Shown here in pieces: positions 57,404-64,000 of a stretch of 64,000 bases of DNA (its first letter is position 1; every line of letters begins with the position of its first letter). Location: contig NC_071391.1 in assembly GCF_022682495.2 (NCBI RefSeq), positions 17,707,680 through 17,771,679 of the forward strand. Direction: 5' to 3'. A program made the translations under genes and the position numbers. The stretch comes from Desmodus rotundus. Taxonomy: Eukaryota > Chordata > Mammalia > Chiroptera > Phyllostomidae. Below the pieces are notes generated by a model. It did not search any database, was not told where the DNA came from, and saw nothing but the letters and a program-made list of their open reading frames with translations.

Positions 57404-58341
57404 TGTTACCAAACAGTAATTGGGGTTCTACTGCCAGTTGCACAATAGGCAAACTCTGGAGGCAGAGAAAAAAAGGGAAAGGGGTCGTTTTTTTAAAGGC
57501 TGCATATTTTGGAAGAATGGCAGGCTTCAGCCTCGGAGCCCATTTCCTCTAAAACACCCAAAGAAAAATAACCCTCCCACTTTTTGCCAGCTTAGTTCAA
57601 AGCTGTACCTGGAATTTCTTCTCCCATTTAAAAATACCATTCATTGGGAAACATAGGCAGCTTTAGCTGGTTCCCAGTCCCAGTCCAGCTTCAGGTGTCT
57701 TTTGGAATCTGTGTGAGTGCCACTGTCCTATTCGCTGCATGCTGTGTGCTGCCTTTTCCTTTGCTCCTGTTCGCCAGCCCAGTGCCTGTGTCCCGTCCTT
57801 CTGGCTGTCTGCTCGCCAGTGCATCCGTTAGCCAGCTGAGCAGGACAGCACAGTGCCGGTTGCCCCTGACACAACCACTTCTTGGGCTGGAAGGGGTTAG
57901 AGTTGCTGTCAGACCATGCAGTCCCCAGGGCCTGCTGGCCAGGAACGCTCCAGTCCCCAGCCCCTGCCCGTGATAGGGAAAGCGAGCGGGAGGAAAAGGG
58001 AAAAAGGGCCAAGACTCTGCCCACCGTTTGCTTAAATCTTTGGGCCCCAAATCCTATGTGCACTGAAGTGTCCCACTTTTGTAGCCAATCCCAGCCAGAC
58101 TGGTAGGTCTGCCCCTCCCCTTACTGCCGTGTCCCAGGAGTGGGTAGCAGTGTTTCTGGCCACATGCAGAGTCTCTGCCCAGGGTGGGGAGTCACATCCT
58201 TGTTTGTTTACCCTTTACCTGGGGCTATGGATAGCTACCACACACAGGCTGCCTCCAGCACTTCCTGGCCCCTCCCTTCTCCAGAGCCTTGGGGGTCCCT
58301 CCCCACTCCCCAGCAATCTCGCCAGATAAACCCCTGTAACA
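57404..58341 (-). mobile_element. 938-bp solo LTR, second copy of the 26-kb family
   Basis: The ends TGTTAC…GTAACA form a 6-bp inverted repeat with TG/CA termini. The flanking 4-mers GTCT (57,400-57,403) and GTCC (58,342-58,345) fit a 4-bp target duplication with one mismatch, as in gammaretrovirus-like (ERV1) integration. Orientation is taken from the AATAAA-bearing partner copy at 26 kb. It lies inside the old L1M. No internal ERV genes are present. Several open frames (57,644-58,106) are by-products of GC-rich sequence. Confidence 0.8.
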
Positions 58342-58760
58342 GTCCTTAATAGATATGTACTTTGCAAATACCTTTCCCCATTCTGTAGCTTGTCTTTTCA
58401 GCCTCTTAACAAGAGTTCATAGAGCAATTTTTAAATTTATAAAACCCCATTAATCAGCATTTCCCTTTGTGGATCTTCCTGTAAGTGTCCAGTGTAACAA
58501 CTCTTTCCATAATCCTAACCCTCAAACATTTTCTTGTATGTTTTCCTTAAAGTTTTATAGTTTGATGTATTAAGTGTATAATTCATTTTGAGTTATTTTT
58601 TTCTATATGATGAAACTTAAGTCAAAGTTAATTTTATTGCGTGTGGATGTCAAGGTCGTCTTCTTGGTTTTGACTTCTACTAGTTGTCTTTTCTATTCCA
58701 TTTTAAGTCTTCCCAGTTGTCGGTGTCATGAGTAATTAGTGACTAAAATCTGGATGTTTG

Positions 58761-59436
58761 GGGGATTATAGTATGAGATTCTATATCTTATTTAAACCTT
58801 CAGATTTAGCTGGCTTTTCTGATACTGGTCCAGTAGGGGAAGTGGAGGTGTAAGTACATCAGGTAAAGTTCGTATTCCTCTGTTGACAGATGAGTAGTTG
58901 GGTGCTCCTTTTTACTATTGGGTGTGGACAGGAGTTCCAGCACCCGCCAGACTGTCACTGATTCCTGCTCAGCTGGGAGGCTTAGGGGAGCCATGAGACT
59001 GCTACCCACTTAAACACCACTGATACCATGGGGGAAGGAGAGGCCTCATTACTGCTATGTGGCTGTGAACACCCTGACTCTCCATAAAGCCAGCTCTGAT
59101 ACCATCTCAGCATGTAGTGGGGATGTCCCTTTGTTACTACTGAGTGTAAGTGGCCGTCCAGGTTCCATGTCATCCCTACTGACAATGGTGGAGGGTGGAC
59201 TTGTTGCTAAAGTCCTGGTTTCCAAGGAGCCTTGTCTGGTACCATTCTGGTGGGGAATCTGGGGGATCTCCTCATAGCTTGGTGATGGTGAAAGCCTAGG
59301 TTCCCGCTTTGATGGCCTGTGTGGGAATAGGGCCACAAATTTTTCCATGATGTTTAGCTGGGTGGAAGTAATTTTCATAATTTTCTGTCTTCCTAAGCTG
59401 TGTTTTCCTTGTCCTTTGAGCAAGGAGAACAGGCTT
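58761..59436. repeat. Degenerate tandem-like GC-richer region (probably L1M 5' region)
   Basis: Units of about 75-85 bases recur with 'CTGATACCA' or 'CTGACAATG' starts (59,022, 59,098 and 59,180), followed by 'CATTACTGC' or 'TTGTTACTACTGAG' and a 'CCAGGTTCC' or 'CTGGTTTCC' block. An earlier related unit starts near 58,818. The pattern resembles the repeated 5' portion of some old L1M elements. Confidence 0.45.
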
Positions 59437-59492
59437 TAGTTGTTGTTGTGTTGTTGTTGTTGTTTCAGAGTTTTTATTTGTTTGTTTGTTTC
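59437..59492. repeat. (TTG)n and (TTTG)n simple repeat
   Basis: TTG repeats followed after a short break by TTTG repeats. Confidence 0.9.
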
Positions 59493-59682
59493 TGTCTATA
59501 CCTGGCAGCATACCTGGGTTTCTGGTCTCTTCTATATCAAGTCTGGGATATATAAGGCAAACGGAAAACTTAGGAACTCACCGCCATCTCAACAATTATC
59601 TAGGATCTAAGCTTCCTAGATATACAATCTGCCTTTTTACCTTTCAAGGTTTTTTTTTATTTTGTATATCTATATCTATATA

Positions 59683-60326
59683 TTGTCTGTCCAATTGTAT
59701 CCAGCCATGTAATATGGAAAATAGGGATACTTATTGAAGAAGATACAAGATACAAGAAACATTGTACATAGGACAATAATGCCTCAGTACCCTTCAAAGT
59801 AGGCACCTTGGGACAGCTGCCACCTCGTGTTTTCCTGAATCTAACAGAAGGTCTGAAATAGCTTCCCTTTCCAAGGTGATTTTTCTAATGGGAAAATCCA
59901 GAAATCCCAGAGTGCCAAACCTGGGCTGTAGTGGGGCTGAGTCACTGGGTGATTTGATGTTTTGCTAAAAAACTCTGCATGAGATGTGATGCATGAGCGG
60001 GCTCATTGTCATGGAAGCTGCCAGTCACCAGTTGCCTGGAGCTGTGACCTTCTGAATCATCCAAATAATTTCCACAGAGGAATGAATGTTCAAGCTTAAT
60101 ACAAAATTTGATGCAGATTTGTTGCTCTGTTCAGTCATTTTGAATGGAACGGCCACAGTACACATGCTCACTCAACATCAACCACCCGCACTGACTAGTA
60201 CAGTGAAGTTGTCATTGTTCACACACGCACATTCCAGTCCACTTTCTTTGGTTGCCAGGTTACATGGATGTTGTGCAAACTGTTCTCATTATATTAACAA
60301 TGGCTGGACTTTTTCTGGACAGACTA
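59683..60326 (-). mobile_element. Mariner (Tc1/mariner) element, internally deleted, both TIRs kept
   Basis: The terminal inverted repeats pair well: left 'GTCTGTCCAATTGTATCCAGCCAT' and, on the opposite strand at the right end, 'GTCTGTCCAGAAAAAGTCCAGCCAT'. Both sit in TATA, as expected for a TA target. Total ~645 bp against ~1.3 kb for a full mariner. The remaining inside is a transposase start and end. It is non-autonomous, and could have been moved only by a transposase supplied in trans. Confidence 0.85.
59786..60137 (-). pseudogene. Mariner transposase remnant (N-terminal start joined to catalytic end)
   Basis: On the minus strand an ATG at 60,137 begins the transposase. After about 30 residues the sequence jumps to the catalytic region. 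There 'FHDNEPAHASHLMQSFL' keeps the second catalytic Asp, and after a frameshift 'YSPGLALWDFW' corresponds to the YSPDLAP…D motif that carries the third. The DNA-binding and first catalytic parts are missing and the frame is broken. Confidence 0.75.
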
Positions 60327-60372
60327 TATATACACACACACATACATATACACATACATACACACTTACATA
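60327..60372. repeat. (ACACAT)n-type simple repeat
   Basis: Alternating TA/CA hexamers adjoining the mariner right end. Confidence 0.85.
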
Positions 60373-61216
60373 AAGTCCAGGTCTGAAATTGTACTTAATG
60401 GGATGAATAGGGATAAGAAAATCTACTCTATTCTTCTGAAATTAAAAAGTCCCTTGGAAGCATTTTTGAAAATATTCTGATGGGTGTATTTTATTGCTAA
60501 AGTCTAAAAATGATAATTAAGATAGAGCCATAAAGCTGTAAATACTAAAACAAAACAAAGCAACAAAAAAGTGCAACTTTTCACTAAGTCCATTGCTCTG
60601 TATTTGGGTAGAAATAGACACAAACCTTTCTCAAAGAGATGATTATTTCACATAGTAGTGACTTAAAAATAATTGTTGAATGAAGAAATAATTTCCAAAT
60701 TAATAAATTCAATAAACAGTCTCCTGTGTATTAAATAATGTTCTAGGCACTGAGAAGAGCCTATTTATATGATACAGGCCGAACCACCAAAGTACACAGA
60801 AGCCATTACCAGTGCTAACATAGGAAGACCACCTCTGTACTGTAATATGGAAGGTAGAGAGTTGTCTTTCCTCTCCTCGGAGCAAGGCAGAGAATTTGTT
60901 ATGTGAATCCTATCCCTACAAATGAGCAGAGGGATTTATTGTTCTGGCCTTGGTAGCAGCAGGGGAAAGTTAAGAATAATTCTTCACACATAAACTGTTA
61001 CATATTTAAGATCAATCATATTTATCTCATCATATGTGCTCTGACCTCAAACATCAACCAAAATAGCAGGATGTTTTACCACATGTGTGTATAATAGAGT
61101 AGTGATCTATGAGTCCGATGTTAATCCTCCCCATCCCATCACATGCAAAATAAATACATACGTACATGCAAACATATAATGAATACATGAAATAGCCGCA
61201 TTTGTTAGCAAGATGA
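60373..61216. other. Unique AT-rich DNA; weak L2 tail
   Basis: A reverse L2-like tail may lie at 60,690-60,765 ('ATTCAATAAACAGTCTCCTGTG… TTCTAGGCACTGAG'). Otherwise nothing was recognised. Confidence 0.45.
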
Positions 61217-61418
61217 TGTTTTTGAAGATTTTATTTATTTATTTTTAGAGCGAGGGGAAGGGAGGAGGAAAGAAAGGAAGAGAAACATCATTCGCACGCC
61301 TCCCACCTGGGGAACAAACCCACAACCCAGGCATGTGCCCTAACTGGGAATCAAACCTGTGACCTTTGGCTTTGTGAAATGTTGTTGCACAGCCAAATGA
61401 ACCACACTGGTCAGGGCA
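61217..61418 (-). mobile_element. VES SINE, longer subfamily
   Basis: The left end 'GAAGATTTTATTTATTTATTTTTAGAGCGAGGGGAAGGGAGG' is the typical reverse tail of bat VES SINEs. It is followed by 'GAGAAACATCATTCGC', 'CAACCCAGGCATGTGCCC', 'GGGAATCAAACCTGTGACC' (B-box region) and the head 'GAACCACACTGGTCAGGGC'. Confidence 0.9.
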
Positions 61419-62407
61419 TGATGATTTAACATCACTGTCCTTTAAGATAGGTATTAATTCTTTATATAAATATAGCCCAAGGAGGGTCTCTGAATTTTAT
61501 CAATTTATATCAAGTCTGTAAGGCTGGGGATCACATAGACAATGGCTTTCCAATTACCTCTGGGAGGGACTCTATCCACAAGTATAAAACGTCCTTGACA
61601 GAAAGTCGGAATCATAGCTAACCAACTCTTCAGTGCTTCACTCCTGGAGCGGAAGAGGCCTGGCTTAGAGAAACCAGCAAGAACCCCAGTGGAGAGCACC
61701 AGGGCCTGCTGATAAGAACCCTGATGGAGCAGGAACACCACGGTTACCACTAGGCCAGGGCCCTGCTCACAAAAGCAGGAGAGTTCTGCTCATTGCAGGC
61801 AGATGGAAAGAGGTATCTCTGACCTGCATCATAGATACTATAGGACATCAACTCTGAGTATTTAATAAGGCAGGGTATATACTCAGGGGGCTTTTTAGTA
61901 ATGAATATTTATAGGAACAGTTTTTGTTTTTTAAAACATCCTGGTTTTTATTAGGTTGGCTTCATCATAAAAGGCTTGCTCTTTTGGTGAAAAGCTTTCC
62001 TTGAGTGCTAGTGCTATAAAATACACGGAAAGTGAAGTTCGAAGGAGGCTGAGTTCTACCTTAGACGAGTCTCAGTGAAGATTAAGGATAGTACGTTGAC
62101 ATAGATCCTATTTATATTTGGTACATCCTGTTTCATGGAAATTGAATTTAATAAGTTTTCTGTGCAGAAGATCAGAATCGGCACTCATACCCTTAAAACT
62201 TTCAGGAATTTGAAACCTTATGGCAGATTTTTATCTGTCATTTGAATGCCGCCACACGTTGAGAAGGCCAGGCTGCCATGCAATGATCAACGCAGAGAAC
62301 AATAGATGTTAACACACATCTCTGGATTTTAGGGATTCCAGTGTTACTGGAGTTTAGCAATTGTCTTGTATTATGTTATTTGCTTTAAGATAAAATGTTA
62401 TCGTATT
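61419..62407. other. Unique DNA
   Basis: No repeat or exon was recognised. The open frame on the minus strand at 61,505-61,750 has no recognisable domain. Confidence 0.4.
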
Positions 62408-63028
62408 CATATTTAAATTTTTCCACAGTTTTTATTGTTGTTCAAGTACAGTTGTCTCCATTCCCCCCATAACTCCCCCCAACCCCAGCCATCCCCACTT
62501 CCCACCCTTGATCCTCCCCCCCTTTGGTTTTGCCCATGTGTCCTTTATACATGTTCCTGAAAACCCTTCCTCTTTTACCCTCATTGTCCCTTACCACCTC
62601 CCCTCTGGTCACTGTCAGTTTGTTCTTAACTTCAACGTCTCTGGTTATATTTTGCTTGCTTGTTTGTTTTGTTGATTAGGTTCCTGTTAAAGGTGAGATC
62701 ATATGGTATTTGTCTTTCACCACCTGGCTTATTTCACTTAGTGTAATGCTCTCCAGTTCCATCCATGCTGTTGCAAAGGGTAGGAACTCCTTCTTTCTTT
62801 CTGCCATGTAGTATTCCATCCTGTAAATATACCATAGTTTTTTGATCCATTCATTTACTGATGGTCACTTAGGTTGCTTCCAACACTTTGTTATTGACCT
62901 GGCAATTCTACTGCTGGGATTATACCCTAAGAATCCTGAAACGCCAATTCAAAAGAACCAATGCACCCCAATATTCATAGCAGCACAATTTACAATAGCC
63001 AAGTGTTGGAAGCAACATATTTAAATTT
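62408..63028 (-). mobile_element. L1 with 5' inversion (twin priming) and 13-bp target duplication
   Basis: CATATTTAAATTT is repeated at 62,408-62,420 and 63,016-63,028. From 62,421 to about 62,893 the insert is a minus-strand L1 3' end. From about 62,894 to 63,015 the sequence is L1 ORF2 in the plus direction ('CTACTGCTGGGATTATACCC', 'TTCATAGCAGCACAATTTAC'). This inverted 5' segment inside one target duplication is the standard product of twin priming. Confidence 0.95.
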
Positions 63029-64000
63029 CTTTCAAAAGTACATCTCTATATTATCATAAACAGAGCCGTTATTAGAAACTCAGAAACAAAATAACAAGAT
63101 AACATTTTGTTAAGGAAGGGAAATTGAAGACATTCAAAAGATATGTGTACAAAAAGTGGCAGTTACTTCATATTACAATCATCCTTAAAGTGATTTTGTA
63201 GTTTTTCTGACTGTGTAATACATGATTTAGCCAGTTTTTCTCAACCTCCTTCCGATGACCTAGCTGAGGGCTGAGAGGTGATGGGTATGAATTGCAGAGA
63301 ATATAATCAGAGTGATTGTGTCTTCTTGCTATATTTCAGTTTGTCAAACATTAAATTACAAAAGTTTCCAGGCAATTTGAAGTACCTTTTGAGAGAAAAA
63401 ATCAATTCATTTCCTATCAGCCTCTTATCCTGGCTGTCCCACTAGGTAAAAACAATTGGCAGTACCTCAATTTTCTCAACTTACTTTTTTCCAGTGACAA
63501 ATGTGCTAAATATCATGGGAATTCCTTATGCTTGATTTCTCACATTTTACATCTTTACGCACCATATTCATGTTGCAAGTATAATGACATATCTCTGCAG
63601 TAGAGCGAAATGTTTCACAGTGCACATTTATTGTTCGGGAAACCAAACCATAAACCAGAAATTTCAAGGCACTAAAACAATTTGAGACAAGCATTCTATT
63701 CAACCAAATGGTATGCATCAATTTCAGAGAGCAACTCCTAAATTGAGTGCCCTGCACAGACAAAGCACACCACTAATGTATTGTTGAATGAATGGTTGTT
63801 TATTTCATGCATTTGGAAATAACAAGGTAGAACCATTGCTATACTGGAAAATCAGTTCTCTGAGGGGGAAAAAAAACAGCTCTGATTTGTAGAGTTTTCC
63901 TGTTTCTGTGGTATAAATACTCCCCCTATGGTCCATGGCAATTATCAGTGTGATGTCACTGAACACAGGTGGGAAGACATGTGCAGAATATTCTCTTGCA
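63029..64000. other. Unique AT-rich DNA
   Basis: No repeat or exon was clearly recognised. 63,550-63,700 keeps a few CpGs ('TTTACGCACC', 'TAGAGCGAAATG', 'TGTTCGGGAAACC') and could be a conserved patch. Confidence 0.4.

Larger units (their letters stand above)
54480..58760 (-). mobile_element. Old L1M LINE, interrupted by three later insertions
   Basis: Reverse L1M landmarks occur in pieces: 54,600-54,745 ('TTGCTATAAGCATTCGC'), 54,746-55,121 ('ATTGACACATAACATAG', 'ACATTAGATTCCCCAGAACTTG'), 55,786-56,345 ('TTTAGATTCCACATGTAAGG', 'ACTGTTTTCCCCAGTGGCC', 'AACAGGTGTAAAATG'), 57,128-57,403 and 58,342-58,760. The gaps are a Tigger, an unclassified GC-rich block holding a young L1, and a solo LTR. 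ORF2 is fully degraded. Confidence 0.7.

Noticed and set aside
57644..58106. Several overlapping frames of 74-119 residues on both strands
   Set aside because: All sit in the GC-rich solo LTR, where stop codons are rare by composition.
1..64000. tRNA, U6, U1, U2, Y RNA, 7SK and 7SL genes or pseudogenes
   Set aside because: I looked for their characteristic heads and internal boxes and saw only the tRNA-derived VES and MIR SINEs.

Overview
This window is mammalian nuclear DNA, most probably from a bat. The main evidence is four tRNA-derived SINEs of the chiropteran VES type, each with a 'GGCCCTGGC…' or degraded head, A/B-box-like motifs and a CT-rich tail. There are also many short L1 inserts ending in the '…GGCATACAACTGTAATTG…' type of bat L1 3' end, and a near-complete HAL1 (half-L1) element. 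Older layers are general to placental mammals: MIR, L2, MER20/MER5-type hAT elements, Tigger, MaLR LTRs and old L1M. Base composition is AT-rich with few CpGs and no CpG island. I see no intact protein-coding gene. The window reads as intergenic sequence or a very large intron. All family names come from remembered consensus sequences, not from a search.

Layout. 1-4.4 kb is mostly unique with one MER20 and a candidate minus-strand exon. 4.4-6.5 kb holds old L1M and two pieces of an old LTR-like repeat. 6.5-13.8 kb is mixed MIR, L1 and MER20, with a 47-bp 'micro' L1 at 9.16 kb and a TATA-led candidate first exon at 10.27-10.43 kb. 13.8-18.7 kb has a VES SINE with a perfect hairpin just beyond its tail, then AT-rich unique DNA that includes a conserved-element-like block. 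18.7-22.6 kb holds two MaLR-type LTRs and the HAL1. 22.6-25.7 kb is repeat-poor unique DNA. 26.0-28.4 kb has a solo LTR, a young L1 with a perfect 17-bp target duplication, a VES SINE, and a run of perfect palindromes joined to a local duplication. 28.4-37.4 kb is a dense mix of old elements. 37.4-47.7 kb is mostly unique. At 47.7-48.2 kb an L1 splits a MIR. 48.2-54.5 kb is mostly unique, with the best-looking internal exon candidate (52,807-52,943). 54.5-59.5 kb is a nested stack in which an old L1M was hit by a Tigger, a young L1 and a 938-bp solo LTR. 59.7-60.3 kb is an internally deleted mariner with both terminal inverted repeats. 61.2-63.0 kb holds a VES SINE and an L1 with a 5' inversion (twin priming).

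No gene set works together here. The value of the window is its record of insertions and local rearrangements, plus a few candidate exons and regulatory blocks that need expression or alignment data. I did not find a convincing new biological system.
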